A stretch of 64,000 bases of DNA from assembly GCA_949358305.1 (NCBI GenBank), contig OX442321.1:7403605-7467604 (forward strand). Reading direction: 5' to 3'. Under the pieces are notes generated by a model that was not told where the DNA came from, did no database searches, and saw only the letters and a program-made list of their open reading frames with translations. This document shows positions 44,850-58,600 of this stretch, one piece after another. The stretch comes from Strigamia acuminata. Its lineage: Eukaryota; Arthropoda; Chilopoda; Geophilomorpha; Linotaeniidae. Every line of letters begins with the position of its first letter. Position 1 is the stretch's first letter. A program made the translations under genes and the position numbers.

Positions 44850-47800
44850 CTGAAATCAAAGGTTGCGGGGATGATTAAGTCGGAAAAGATTATCTAATTC
44901 GAATGGAAGAATTTGTTAGTGGTGTCAAGTCGGAGGGAAAAGGCGTCGGGCGGTGCGCTTTTACCACACGCTGTACGTGAGCATCAGAAAAGTGCTAATA
45001 ACGCCTAATAAAATGTAGATATTTCGCCAGATCTGAAACAAAATTGTGTACGTACAGATAACGAAATAAATAAGTCAAATAGAAATCACGATTAACCGAT
45101 TATTCAACGGGGAAAAGCTCGGAAGGTTGCATCATTGCAGCGCCACGTTGAAAAGTGACAAATTTAAGAATTAACGGAATAAATAAAAATTTAACTCTTA
45201 AATCAAGCGCTATTGTTAATTAAAATGGCCGTTAGTCCGCGGCTGAAAGCATTAGTGTTCGAATTAAATCTAAAACTATAATAAATCTGTAAAAAGTCAT
45301 GCGTGATCGATTTGGCGTTATAAAGCGGAAATAAAATTAAAAAATTGTCTTTTACCATTCTTGTTTGGTACGAAAGTAAACTGTAATCTTCATTTCGTAC
45401 GGAAAGTGCCTCGTGGAGCCGCGCTCTTTCGTCGTTGCATTCGTTGTACTGCAGTTGTAACTTCAATAGCTGATTTCGAAGTTCGGTGACCTAGAATTTC
45501 CAATTTTAAATCTTTGAAAATCTTTGAAAATCTTTGAAATGTACCTGGCCAGCCAAATCATCAGGTTCGTCGCCGTTTTTATCACCATCCAAACTCTTTT
45601 CCAAACTTGAGCAATAATCAGCAAGTTGTTTGTACGTCACTTCTAGTTTCTCGTATTCATTATGAGTCCTAAAGTAAGATTTTTTTTTTTTTAAATAAGA
45701 ATAAATAATTTTATTTTATTTTATTGTAATTTTATTACTTTCGCATTTCGGCTTCGGTTAGATGTAAACGGTTTCTTAGACTCGAACAATCCTCCTTCAA
45801 AGTGAGATACTCGTCTGCAACAAATATTAATTTTAAAATGATTTTTTTAAATCTATTTTTTTGAAATTTTTACCTGAAGTTTTGTTATCCGCAGCTTGAG
45901 ATTCAATTTTCGTTCTCCTTTCTATATCCTCCATTAACGAACTCATTTTATCTAATTAAATAAACCAAAAATAAATAAAAAATAAAATAAATACTGTGAA
46001 CCCTCTACAAGATGTGCACGATGCCCATTTAATGCGATATCCTTTAAAACGTGGATCTAAAATGACTAAAACGACTAAAATAAATGTCTAAATTGAAGAA
46101 AACGACTAAAATAAATGTCTAAATTAAAGAAAACGACTAAAATAAATGTCTAAATTGAAGAAAACTACTAAAAAAAATGTCTAAATTGAAGAAAACAACT
46201 AAAATAAATTTCTAAATTAGGGTTGCACCGAATACTAAAAAGGCCGAATAACCGAATACCGAATATTCGGAACCGAATACCATGGCCGAATATTCGGTAT
46301 TCGGCCGAATAACCGAATATTTAAAAAAAAAAAATTTTTTGTTGAAAAAAAGCCATTTTTGACTGAAAAAATTTACTTTTAATCTAATAAATGCAGTTTT
46401 TATGTTTTAAATTATTCCTTTCACCCAAAAAATGTAATTTTTTAAGTTAAAAATGTCCTTTTTCTGAAAAAAAATGCAATTTTTGCCTAAAAATAGTAAA
46501 TTTTGCCTCATTAGTGCTATTTTTGCCTCAATAGTGCTATTTTTGCCTCAATAGAGTGATTTTTGCTTATAAAGTGCAATTTTTGCCTTTGAAAAGCAAG
46601 TTTTGGTTTAAAAATATCATTTTTAAAATAAATATTGAATTTTTATTGTAAAATTTGTGTTTTTTGGGTAATAATTGCAATCTTATAGTGAAAATCAAAT
46701 TTTTTTGTATGAAAAATGCAATTTTGACCTATAAATGTGAAGTTGTTTCACTGCAAAATTCAAATAATTCTAATTTCATCATTATTATGTATTCGGCCGA
46801 ATAACAGGTTGATATTCGGCCGAATACATAATATTCGGTTTTTAGGCCGAATAGGCCGAATAACCGAATATAAACCGAATATTCGGTGCAACCCTAGTCT
46901 AAATTGAAGAAAACGACTAAAATAAATGTCTAAATTGAAAAAAACGACTAAAATAAATGTCTAATTGAAGAAAACGACTAAACTGAATGTCTAAATTGAA
47001 GAAAACGACTAAAATAAATGTCTAAATTGAAGAAAACGACTAAACTAAACGTCTAAATTGAAGAAAATGAGTAAAATAAATGTCTAAATTGAAGAAAATG
47101 ACTAAAATAAATGCTTAAATTGAAGAAAACGACTAAAATAAATGTCTAAATTGAAGAAAACGACTAAAATAAATGTCTAAATTGAAGAAAACTACTAAAA
47201 TAAATGTCTAAATTGAAGAAAACAACTAAAATAAATGTCTAAATTGAAGAAAACGACTAAAATAAATGTCTAAATTGAAGAAAACGACTAAACTAAACGT
47301 CTAAATTGAAGAAAATGAGTAAAATAAATGTCTAAATTGAAGAAAATGACTAAAATAAATGCTTAAATTGAAGAAAACGACTAAAATAAATGTCTAAATT
47401 GAAGAAAACGACTAAAATAAATGTCTAATTGAAGAAAACGACTAAACTGAATGTCTAAATTGAAGAAAACGACTAAAATAAATGTCTAAATTGAAGAAAA
47501 TGACTAAAATAAATGCCTAAATTGAAGAAAACGACTAAACTAAACGTCTAAATTAAACAAAACGACTAAAATAAATGTCTAAACTGAACAAAACGACTGA
47601 AATAAATGACTAAATCAAACAAAACCACTGAAATAAATGTCTAAATTGAACAAAACGACTAAACTAAACGTCTAAATTGAACAAAACGACTAAAATAAAT
47701 GTCTAAAATAATCAATAACACTAAAAAAAATTGTGAGAAAATCTAGATTCCATCAATAGAACATCCCGCACTCTATTAAAACCATTTACTTTAAAACCAA

Positions 47801-50800
47801 AACACCAAAATACAACAAAAAAATACCTTTCATCTGCTTAGCTTCGTTTTGAGTCTGTTTATTGCTCTGCTGCGCATCAGACAGTTGTTCTACAACCAAA
47901 CAAACCCAAAAATTAAATTCTTAAATTCAAATCCAACCCTTAACAATCCCTTTCCCATCTCTATCTTACGTCTCAGATTGTTGGCCTCATCGATCATCTC
48001 CTTATTCCTCTGCTGCTCTTCCGCCAACCTCTCCTTCAAAGCAACTACCTGTTGCTTCGTGGCACCCTCAGCTTTCACCAGTTGTTCTGCAGACAATAAT
48101 TGACACTTAATACATCATCATTATTCAAATTACAACGGACAAAACACGCACAAAACCGTCTACATACCTTGTAATCTGACGACGATATCAGATTTATCTT
48201 TGGACTGCTGTTGTGCATTTTGCAGCTGCTGTCGCGTCACTAACATTTCCTCCATATACTTTTTCGCCGAATTACACGCGTCCTCCAATTCCACTACAAA
48301 ATAAATTCCAAAAACCTCAAAACCTCGTCGTTTTCCAACCAAAACATCCAACCTTTGATTCTAGCCGTGTCGGACTCGGCCGTTTTCTTCTTTTCACGCG
48401 TTTCCGCTAATAATTCTATTCAAAAACACCATTTTTTAAAAAAAAACAAATTTCAAATAAAACAAAAACCGCCTCATTTTAACAAAAAAATTAAATATTT
48501 AATAAGCGTCAAAGAAAAACCCATTACAAATGCACATAGCAAGCACAGAGCGTACCCAAGCGACCCATTAAAACATCAGTTAAGCACATTACAAGCATGC
48601 GTGTTAAAAAATAACCACGAGCGAAGCTAAACACACCTTTAAGGATGATTATTAGACATTTTTTAAATTCGCTGCGAGCCTCGGAATACTCAATTTGAGC
48701 TAGACGGAGAAAAGAAACGGAAAAAACCACCACAGTCAGAACATGCAACTAAAACAAGGATAAAACCGAAAATACCACATGCCAACAAGTGCACTAAAAA
48801 TAAAATAATAAAAATGAATGACAATTTTGCAAATTTAAAAATGTGTGATAAGACGAAAATGAGATTAGTTGAATCGAACGATTTATTGAAGACGTTGACA
48901 GAACGAGCAGATTTTTATTACTTGGTTTTTTTCTGTGCGTACCTTTTAGCTTTTCGATTTCGGCCTTGAGTGAGTTGTTGAAGTTGGCCTCGGGTTCGCC
49001 AATGTGGTTGATAAGACCGGTGTTCGACCCGTTTTCCTGATTTTTACAAATTATAAGCGCGGTGTCGTTCACGTTCGATTGTGCCTGTTTTAATTCGCAT
49101 TCCAGTCGTAGAATTTCATCTGAAACGATTTTTTTTTTTTAAAATCGATATTGTTTTTATTTTATTCGATGACAGTAAAGCTTCAAATCAACGCTTTTGA
49201 ACCCCGGCGCTTATTCAGGAGCGGCAAATTTTTAATAAATTATGGAATTTTGGAAAAAAAAATCGCCGTTTACTTGTTAAACATCAGCAATTTTTACAAA
49301 AAAATTACGTTTTTTAATAAATTACTGATATTTACACAAAATTTACCGATTTTTTCATAAAAATTAGTGTTTTTTAAAATTTGTGATTTTTTTTCATAAA
49401 ATTTGTGATTTTTTTCATAAAAATTAGTGATTTTTTCATAAAATTGGTGATTTTTTCATAAAATTGGTGATTTTTTTCATAAAATTGGTGATTTTTTTTC
49501 ATAAAATTGGTGATTTTTTTCATAAAATTGGTGATTTTTTTCATAAATTTGGTGATTTTTTTCATAAAATTGGTGATTTTTTAAAAAAGATTGGTGATAT
49601 TTGAAATAAATCGGTAATTTTATAAAAAAAAATTGGTATTTTGTGAAAAAAAATTGGTATTTTTTTCATAAAAATTGGTTATTTTGACCCCCGGTGCTTA
49701 TTTGAACCCGGCTTAATGCCTCTTTTGCCATTGACCCCCGCGTTTAATCGGGCCCCGGCCGCTACACGAACCCAGCGTCAATTTGAAGCTTTTCGCTAAA
49801 CATAATTTGTGGTATATGCAAACCTTGCAGATGGTTGGTGATTGCCACGCTATTTTCATCGATATTTCGCGATTCCTTCAACTGAACTGCAAAATAAAAT
49901 AAAATTTAAACCTAAAAGTTTAACCAACACTTCCAAAATCCACGATTCTAATTATTCAAGGTGTTCACGAAACGTTTCACTCGCTCCTAATCACAACATC
50001 AATCTATAAAATTCTAAAAAAAAAAAAAAAAACGCTTCGTGATCACCGAGTAAACCACAACACCGAACCGATAGAAAGCCAATTAATAGAAAACATGCAA
50101 TGATTTGGTTATTTCGATGCGAAAAGTGATTAACAAAGGATATTAATTATACATATGGTCTCCGCAAAGAACAAAAAACTCCATTTTAGTGACAAATATG
50201 GTTACTAACATTCATTTCATGCAATTTTTCGTGTCATAACTCACCCTCACATTGATTAATTTGGTTCATGCTCTGTACTGCATTCAGTAACGTTTGTTCT
50301 AATTGCTCTAAACGAAATATGCAAACAAGAGATTTTTTTTTTCCATTGTCCCACAAATTTGCAGTACCAAATTAAAGTTAGAAGTATTAATCAAATATTA
50401 ACGTAAAAAAAAAACAAATTAAAATTAATTTTTTTGTTTTAAGAATAAAAAATCACAATTAAATCCACGGAATTTAAAACTTTACTTTCTAAATCGTTCA
50501 TTTTATCCTTATTTTCGAGCAGTTCTTTCTCAGAAAACTGTAGTTGATCTTGAGAAAAATAAAAATTAAAATAAAATAAATTTAAAAAATTAAAAAAAAA
50601 AAAAAAAAAAATGCAAATTTAAAAAAACTACTCTTTAGTTTCGTCACTTCATCCTCACTGTGACGCAAAGCACCGCGCAAATTATTCTCCATTTCGTCCT
50701 CAATTTTCTCGAGTAACGTGTTAACCGGCGAATCCGTATCTAAAAATTAAATTAAATTTAATTTAATTTAATAAAAAAAATGTAAAAATTAAAAATCTTA

Positions 50801-52675
50801 AAAAATCACTTCGGAATTCCGTCGTTGGCACCGTTTTTGAATCTTCCACTTTCTCCCGCCGCACGGCCTCGATTTTGATCTCCATTAATTGCTGCTCGAT
50901 GAATTTGTTATCCGCATGAAGAGATTCGATCTAAAATTAAAAAAAAAATAAAATAAATTAAAAAAAAAACATAAAAACTTATTTACAAAATCAACCTTTG
51001 CCTGCAAAGCTTCTTCCTGCTTCCGTAAATCTTCACAATCGCCTAAAAGCATGCTTTTCTCCGTCTCCAAGTCCTTAACCACTTCCGCATGCTTCTCTTG
51101 CGTCTCCTGCAACTTTTCGTTCAGCTGTTGAATTTCCTGCAACTGCTTGTTATATTTCTCGGCAATTTCACGAATCTCCCCTTGAGTTTTGTCGTAAATC
51201 TCACGCATGTGACCGCATTCGTATTCGGCATTACCTAAATTATGCTAAAAAAAAACAAAAAACAAAATCAATAAATTTAAATTTTCAACTCAAACTCCAA
51301 TTTTTTACTTCAACATCTTGCAACTTTCTCAACGTTTCTAACTTCTCCTGCAAAACCTTCATAAGCGATTCCTTCGCACTAATTTGATAATTATTTTTAT
51401 CATCTTGTAGTCTAGAAACTTCGTCTCGTAGTTTGTCGTCGCCAAAACTCTTGGAATAAGTCTGCAACTGACTTTCAAGAATTTCTAAACGCGTCAACAG
51501 CCGATCTTCGTCGATTAAAGCCTGGAAATCAAACGAAAAAATTCATTTCCGCTCGCAAAAACCAACAAATCTCGCCTTTTCGTACTTTCCAGCCGCTTTC
51601 AGAAGCGTCGGTCGAATTTGCAACTAATTTCTGCAACGTCGCCAACTTGCCTTCCAACTGCTGTTCGCGGTGCAGCGCTTCCTGCAGATATTGCGCGAGC
51701 TGATATAATTCCTGAGTCGGGATCCCGCACGCTCCCGTCAAGGGAGACATGACCAAAGTCGACGGGCTGTTGGTAAATAAAAAAAAATATTTTTTAAATT
51801 TAAATTTAGGCCTAATAAATATTATTATACCTCGCTTTGGCTTCTTTTCCGTCCGGTAAATAAAGCTTCAGCGTTGCCACGATGCATCCGTGAGTAACTA
51901 TTCGTTTTTTAATTAAAATTAATCGAAATTTCATCACAAAAGCAAATAATAAACCTTTGGCAGTTCGGGAATTCTCCATTACATCAACCCCGAATTGTAC
52001 AATATCACCAGAACACACTTCGCGCGGCGCACTCTCTTCCGATCCTTTGCTCAATCGCTGATTGTTTATAAAGGTTCCATTGCTGCTCTTGGTATCTTGT
52101 AAATAAAACTAAAAAAAAAAATTTAATTTTTTTAAAAAAAATTTAAAAATGAGTATCAAATGATAGGAATTTGGTATTGACAGTTGGCACGTTGACAAAA
52201 GCCAACAATTTGAATCGCAGATGAGAATTTAATCCTTTCAATACTTAAATTTACACGAAAAAGCCTTGGGAATCTCTTCTAAGCGAGCCAAGGCCAATCG
52301 GGCAACAGAAAATGACCAAACCCAAGTCGAAATTGCGATAAAAATAATAATAATTTTTTTTTTTTTTTTTTTTTTTTGTAATATTTTTATTTTATATTTT
52401 ATATTAATTTTTACCTTTCCGTTATCGTACCACAACACGGCATGGTTTCGCGACAAAACTTTGCAATCAAAGATGGCATTATTCACGGCCGGTCTCACTC
52501 TGGCGACGGATCTGCCCACTTTGGCCGGTTGATCGAGGATTAAAGTTCTGTCTTGGAAAGGGTGCGAGTTTTGTCGACATGTCAGTGTTGCTCGTGCCGT
52601 CATTTTCGAACCGGGCTTTTCGATTTCGCCCGCGTTTGAAGGCAGGTGTTGAATTAGAATTGTTTGAACCACCAT
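44736..52675 (-). CDS. Slmap: SLMAP, FHA and coiled-coil tail-anchored protein
   Basis: Orthologue of sarcolemma membrane-associated protein, a phosphopeptide-binding adaptor of the STRIPAK phosphatase complex that restrains Hippo kinase. Exons: 52415-52675, 51955-52108, 51831-51897, 51586-51766, 51309-51521, 50996-51244, 50810-50930, 50632-50739, 50486-50548, 50245-50307, 49824-49886, 48943-49119, 48637-48699, 48353-48415, 48168-48293, 47970-48086, 47827-47889, 45874-45951, 45739-45814, 45545-45668 and 45356-45490, then either 44961-45032 or 44736-44849. The total is 878 or 892 aa. The N-terminal FHA domain shows [27 protein letters not shown] and [15 protein letters not shown]. Long coiled coils follow. 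Several cassette exons are exactly 63 bp and in phase, so skipping keeps the frame. I chose the ATG giving MVVQTILIQ; one at 52603 (MTARATL) is the alternative. Confidence 0.9.
44961..45032 (-). CDS. Slmap: SLMAP alternative last exon 2
   Basis: After an acceptor (ttcag), phase 0 gives [20 protein letters not shown], then SVW and a TAA stop. It is a second, different membrane anchor, nearer the common exon 45356-45490, and has its own stop, so the two tails are mutually exclusive. Confidence 0.75.
   Translation of the reverse strand: MWRNIYILLGVISTFLMLTYSVW
46030..47710. repeat. 31-bp minisatellite in an SLMAP intron
   Basis: The unit gaagaaaacgactaaaataa plus atgtctaaatt (31 bp) repeats from 46050 to 46218 and from 46898 to about 47710, split by a hAT-like insertion. 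Later copies show higher-order blocks: about six-unit stretches recur with the same variants (gtctaaattgaagaaaatga). Confidence 0.95.
46219..46897. mobile_element. hAT-like MITE inserted in the minisatellite
   Basis: Ends agggttgcaccgaata and tattcggtgcaaccctag are inverted copies. Many ccgaatattcgg subterminal palindromes follow. Eight-bp direct repeats tctaaatt (46211-46218 and 46898-46905) flank it, the hAT target-duplication length. The interior is A/T-rich with no transposase. Confidence 0.8.
49370..49680. repeat. About 21-bp intronic tandem repeat
   Basis: Units of ttcataaaattggtgatttt with one to three extra Ts repeat about twelve times in the SLMAP intron between exons 49824-49886 and 48943-49119. 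The repetitive open frame here is an artefact. Confidence 0.85.
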
Positions 52676-53845
52676 CAAAGCACTGAATTTTTCGGGTGGA
52701 AGAAAAAATACTGGTCGGAAATCTGCAAAAACAAAACAACGTAAAATACAAAATACAAAATAAAATGTTTGAAAAATAAAATATTTAAAAAAAAAAAAAT
52801 TGAAATTTGATCTTATCGAATCATCATCACAAACTTTTCCCGAGTGAATTGCGAATCGTAAAAATTCCTGCCGTCGCTTCGAAAGTCGAATGCAATAAAT
52901 AAGTTGGTGCGGAGTTGTTTGGGCGAGAAAATTATTGGTAAATAAATTGAGGCGAAAGTGGAGAAATTAACGTTTCGACTCGTTTCGTGTGTCTCTCGTT
53001 TGGCGACGGCTCGAAAATGGGGGTTTTTTGCAATGTTTATGTCATATCTCACTCGGAGTTTATGATGCAACTTCAGATTAGTAAACGGAAGGATTAAGTA
53101 CAAAAGTGTGTTAATTTTTCACTTACTAACCTGAATTTCACGGGAAAATTTGTCTACCGGATAATCCAAGTCGACGCCATGATGAATTCCCTTTTTATTA
53201 ATCTCGAAACCAGAGCTCTTCCAAGTGTCTGATGCCTCAATTAAAGTTGATTTTATTGTGTTTATATATTACGTGCAAATTAACGCCGATTCTTTATTTT
53301 TAGTGGATGATTAAAATGTTTTAAAATAAAACATTATTTATTCCGCGTTAAATGTTTGCAAACATGTTTATGTTGGCGTGTTGGTGAAAAACAGGAAGAG
53401 TTTATTGAGTTTTAATTTCGCCGAGACTTTTTTTTCCATCGAGTAATTAAACCTCGTCGTTAAATTGTATTTACGAGAAATTAAAATGAGTGTGGTGTTT
53501 TGAAACGAGTGTATAGAATCCTAATTTAATTCATGATGTCATGAAAATAAAATGTTAATTTAACTTCCGGTAATGATGTGGAACTTCCGGTTTGTTCGGC
53601 ATCTGGGTTTGTTTGTTGATTATACATCTCCGACAAATTACGGTAATTTATCTCGAGAGAAAATTAATTTGATTCAATTTCTAATGTATTATTTCGTTCA
53701 CACAGAAATTTCTAGCCAAAGGTAAACTAAGAAAAATCTCGAATTTGCTGCAAATTATTAATTTCACCGTTAAAAAAACACGGAAAACACTCAATTTATT
53801 GACTTTTTCTTTATTTTTAGCCATAAAACCTAGGAAAATTAAAAA
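52676..53845. promoter_or_regulatory. Divergent SLMAP / SMCO4 5' region
   Basis: The two genes start head to head about 1.17 kb apart. The SMCO4 coding exon is preceded by an acceptor (ttatttttag) at about 53820, so it has a 5' non-coding exon within this interval. SLMAP may also have a non-coding first exon near 53,130. No specific factor site is claimed. Confidence 0.4.
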
Positions 53846-54025
53846 ATGCGACAATTAAAAGGGGCCAAAACGAAAGAAACGAGCAAAGAAAAGCGCGAAC
53901 GTAAACAAGAAAACCGTAAAATGAAGCAGAAATTCTGGTCGGTCGGTCTGCCCGTTCTGCTCTTAATAACCGGGATCATCGTCGCGTATATTTACATGAA
54001 CACACGCCCGAGAAAAATGTATTAA
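53846..54025 (+). CDS. SMCO4-like small single-pass membrane protein
   Basis: A 59-residue frame, MRQLKGAKTKETSKEKRERK followed by a basic coiled-coil stretch (QENRKMKQKFWSV), one membrane helix (GLPVLLLITGIIVAYIYM) and the tail NTRPRKMY. It matches the vertebrate SMCO4 (C11orf75) family in length, in the N-terminal MRQLKG..KKETSK motif and in the TRP near the C-terminus. Function is poorly known. The ATG lies 20-odd bases after a splice acceptor. It lies divergent from SLMAP. Confidence 0.85.
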   Translation: MRQLKGAKTKETSKEKRERKQENRKMKQKFWSVGLPVLLLITGIIVAYIYMNTRPRKMY

Positions 54026-55623
54026 GATTTTAAATGACACCGCGAAACATTCCAGTTTTAAAGCATTCCGACTTTAACATTCTAGTCATTTAAATTTCAA
54101 ACATGTATCATCAATTTTGTTATTGATATCATCGAAAAAAAAAATAAAAAATAGAAACATTTAAATAAATTTCATCTTTTTATTTAACTTGTCAGTAATA
54201 TGGCAAAAAACATCTCTCCCCCCCATTGTTTGTGAGTGAAAAAAATAAACAAATTGTCAAACGAGTGTTACATCGAAGCAGGGGGAAATCGAACATTTAA
54301 ATTGTAATTAAAAATGCTCATCACCAGATACACGATTAACTGTACATATTTCATTCGTCTGGCAGCCATTGTTGTTTACATTTTAATCTGCTTAAAATAT
54401 CATCGATATCGATATTCATTTCTGAATTATTTATTTATTTCATTTATTTATTTATTCTTCTGTTAAAAATCGGCAAATATGGCTGCCAAACTCAAAATTT
54501 TTCATCTTCGTTTTTATAAAAAGGCATACACTGGCTTTTGTGTTGAAATTACAAATATTTTTTCTTTATTTTTTTTTTTGGAAATTTCTAAAAATACTGT
54601 AGATTTTTCTAAATTCAAAACAAATTATCCCAAATCACAGAAAATTTCTCTTCCCTCTCTGATAAAACGAATTTTTTCTTTGTGTTTTTAATTTTTATTA
54701 TCTTTTTCGGACCTGCTCAAAATATACGGAGGAATTTTTTATTTTATTTTATTTTATTTTATCTTAAAATGTATTTTTTTTTGTTTTTTATTTGTTAATT
54801 TGGTCTTAGCAGAATTTTTATGTTCTAACAAGGGCACTAGTATCCTGAGACTAGTCATATCCAGGGTTGGAGTTTTACAGTCAAGGTAGCCATATTGGTT
54901 TTATTTTTGAGTAAATTACAATTGTTCCATTTCATGAATAATTAACCAAAAAAACATTTTATTCACAAAATCTTCCCCAAAACACGAAATTTCAACACAA
55001 AAATCAAAAAACTAAACAAAAATCGTTTTACTCAAAACAAGATCCAATATGGCCGACACATCAACTTCCCAAATGACTCGCAACAAATTGTGAAACATTT
55101 CAATTGAATTAAAAATATTTCATAACCGTTTTAGTGACAGTGAAGATATATACGTTAATTAAATAATAATCAATAATCAATAATAATTAAAAAAAAAAAT
55201 AAAAAAAACAAACAAAATAATGAACATAAAAAGGTGATTGTAACATATACACGTTTTAAAGTGTTTTGACTGATACAAATGCTGTGCACAAGTTGATACA
55301 ATACCTCTGATTAGTCAATCTAAAATAATTCAAAAATAAAAAAGGACAAATCAAAACCCATCAAAATTGCATTATATTGCAACTCAGGTCGAGATATTTA
55401 CTTTTCGCACTGTCCAATAAATAAACAACCAGACAGTGTCGCGTCAACCTCCGAAACATACAAAAAGCTCAATTTTTCAACGACATTTCCTCAAATTTTA
55501 ATCTAGAAACCAATTACCAGCGAAAAGTTAAATTTTGTACAAATCCAAATTTAAAAAAAAAAAAAAAAATAATTAAAAACAATAAAAACAAAAAAATAAA
55601 AAATAATAAAAACTAACAGATTA
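54026..55623. other. Intergenic sequence between SMCO4 and Dp
   Basis: This contains the presumed SMCO4 3' UTR (aataaa near 54164) and, nearer 55623, the Dp 3' UTR. No further gene is supported. Confidence 0.5.
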
Positions 55624-58600
55624 TTATTCCATCGCAGACTGTTCTGAATCACTTTCGGAGTATTCCTCTTCCGAATCAGGCTGCGACTGAAGATTGTCTG
55701 AAAACGAAGTAACGCTCGATTGCCGGGACAGTGCGCGTGGCGAAGGTTCATTTTCTGTCGTTTCTTGGCCATTGCCAGTATGTAATAAAGTTTTTGATCT
55801 AAAGAAATAATAATAATAATAATAATAATAATGAAATAAATCAACAAATAATAATTTTTTTTTGTACTTATTCAATGTCATTATGCCGGAATTAGACAAC
55901 AGTGAATTGCTATTGCTTCTGATTCCACTTGGACCGGCCGTAATGGACGAACTCTGTGTTTGGCATGATTTGCCTTGTGCCATTTCTGTAGAAGATACTG
56001 CATTTTAAGTGGAAAAAAATCAAAATACTAACAAACTACGTACGGTACACGTAAGACTCGAGAGCTTTGGGTACGGTTTGCCGAGCCTTTTCCAAATTCT
56101 CTTTGGAAATTTCCCCTTTCTCCAAACCTAAGGCCATTCCCATCCGCTTTAAAACCTCTACGTCGTCGTGGATCTCAAACGTATTATCAAAATTAAACAG
56201 GTACTCAGTCCTAAAAACAATTAAATCAAATAAAAATCGAATTAAATCAAATAAAAATCGAATTAAATCAAATAAAAATCGAATTAAATCAAATAAAAAT
56301 TGAATTACCTCAAATAATTGAATTAAATCAAATAAAATCGAATTAAATCAAATAAAAATAGAAATAAATCGAGTAAAAATCGAATTAAATCAAATAAAAA
56401 TCGAATTACCTCAAATAATTGAATTAAATCGAATAAAAATCGAATTAAATCAAATAAAAATAGAAATAAATCACGTAAAAATCGAATCAAATCAAATAAA
56501 AATCGAATCAAATCAAATAAAAATCGAATTAAATCAAATAAAAATTGAACAAAATCAAATAAAATTGAATTAAATTAAATAAAAATTGAATAAACTCAAT
56601 AAATTAAATAAAAATTGAATTAACTTAATAAATTAAATAAAAATTGAATTAACTCAAATAAAAATTGAATCAAATCGAATAATATTTCATAAAATCAAAT
56701 AATATTAAAAAAAATGAATGAAAAATGGATTATTCTCACTTGTCATTTGAAATGGAACAGTCAATAACAGTTTTTTTGTTTGTGTTAACAACAATAAAGG
56801 GCAAATGAATGGCTGAATTCTGAGAAGGTGCCCCGTTCAGTTTATCTTGTTGTTTGTTCCGTTGAACCAAATTTTTCAAGGCAACTTGCTGAATTATAAG
56901 CTCTTGCAACTGCTGAGTTTTAACTCTTATCCGCTCGAGCCTTTTCTGCTTCTCGGCTTCCAGATTTAGACACTCCTGCGCCGAATTGGTGGGCAAACCC
57001 AGCCATTTAATCTCCTTTTTCTCCTTCGATATAATATTCATCGCCATCAGCACGTTCAAAGCGTCGTACACGCGTCTACGTATATTCTTTTGATCGTAAG
57101 CCTGCAAATTGTAACAAAAAATCATCCAAAGAATAATAACAAACCGTACTAAAATGGCTACAACTCACTTGCACGTCGCCCACTTGCTCCGTGGGCGACA
57201 TACTCCGGCTCGGGTCGCTGAATTCAGCCACCAATTCGTCCGCTACTTCATTGTAAGATGTCGTGCCTTTCTTCTGCACTTTTTCGCACACTTTCATCGA
57301 GAAGTGACGTAATCCCTTACCGCCCTTTTCGCCTTTTTTACTTCGTTTGCTGTTCACGATTAAATTTTATATTATTTTTATTTTATTTTATTTTATTTAA
57401 TATTTTTTAACCTTTCTGGAAAGTCAGTTTCGGTGTAATCGTGTGACCTTTTATTCGCCCAATTACCAGATGCGTCCACATTGGGCGATAAAATGGTTTG
57501 AGGAGTTCGTGGACTGGATGCAATTATTTGAGGCATGTTGATGGACCTTTGGGGTGTGCTTAAAATCTAAAAAAAAAAAAAAAAAAAAAATTTAAATTTA
57601 AAAAAATTTTAAAAAATATTTTGAGTGGATTTACCATTGGTGATGAGTTGAGATGGAGTGTTTTGGGCAAAATCGTTGCTTCGGATTTTAACGGCGACAT
57701 TTTCTGGGTCGTCGTTAAGGGAACAGCGACCAATTGATTTGTTCCTGAAAATAAATTTATAAATAAAATATTTTCCCACCAAAAAAAAAAAATATTATAA
57801 TATTAATTATTTTTTTAAATTATTTTTTTTTTAGATATAAATTCATAAATATTGACGTTCAAAGTTCCAAATCGCGAGCAAAACGTCCACCCGACGTGTT
57901 TTTTTGTTTTTTTTTGTATACGGCGTGCATAAAAAATGGTTAATTTATGCGACTCGTATCGGGGATTTTAAAACGGACTTTTTTCGAAATTAAAACCTCA
58001 ATTTAACCGGCCGTGAACGTCGATTCGGGCAGACGAAGATAAATAGTGCGTGCGATGGTATTTGCAACTTGAAAATGAATCAAAATTTACTCAAAAACAC
58101 CGAGCAAAAAGGTACCGAATGGATTGGATTCGAAGCTGAACTTGCACCCTGGACCGATTAATCCATCACTTTCTTCGTTCACGATAAAATTGCCACCTGC
58201 TCCGGCTAAAGATTAACATTTTTTCCCTTCAAATCCCTCTATTTATTTTAAAAATTCCCTCGTATCGAACCACAAAATACAAATCCCCGACCTTATTCCA
58301 CGATCCAAAACCCAAAAAACCAAAAATAAAACAAAACAAAATTCAAAATACCAACAACAAAAAAATAGGCCTTTTTTTCAAAATATTCAAATTCAAAAAA
58401 AAAATCCACAAAAATCCACAACCGAAATAAACCAAATATTATTTAATTCAACAAAATAAAATCCAAAATTTTTTTTTCAAAAACAAAACGAATATAGTTT
58501 GTGCTACTATTAAACCCAACGTAACTACTCTTTCCCGCCAATTGGCTACATGAATGAGTCCTGACATGAGTAATTGATATTAGCGAAATGTGTGCCCCAT

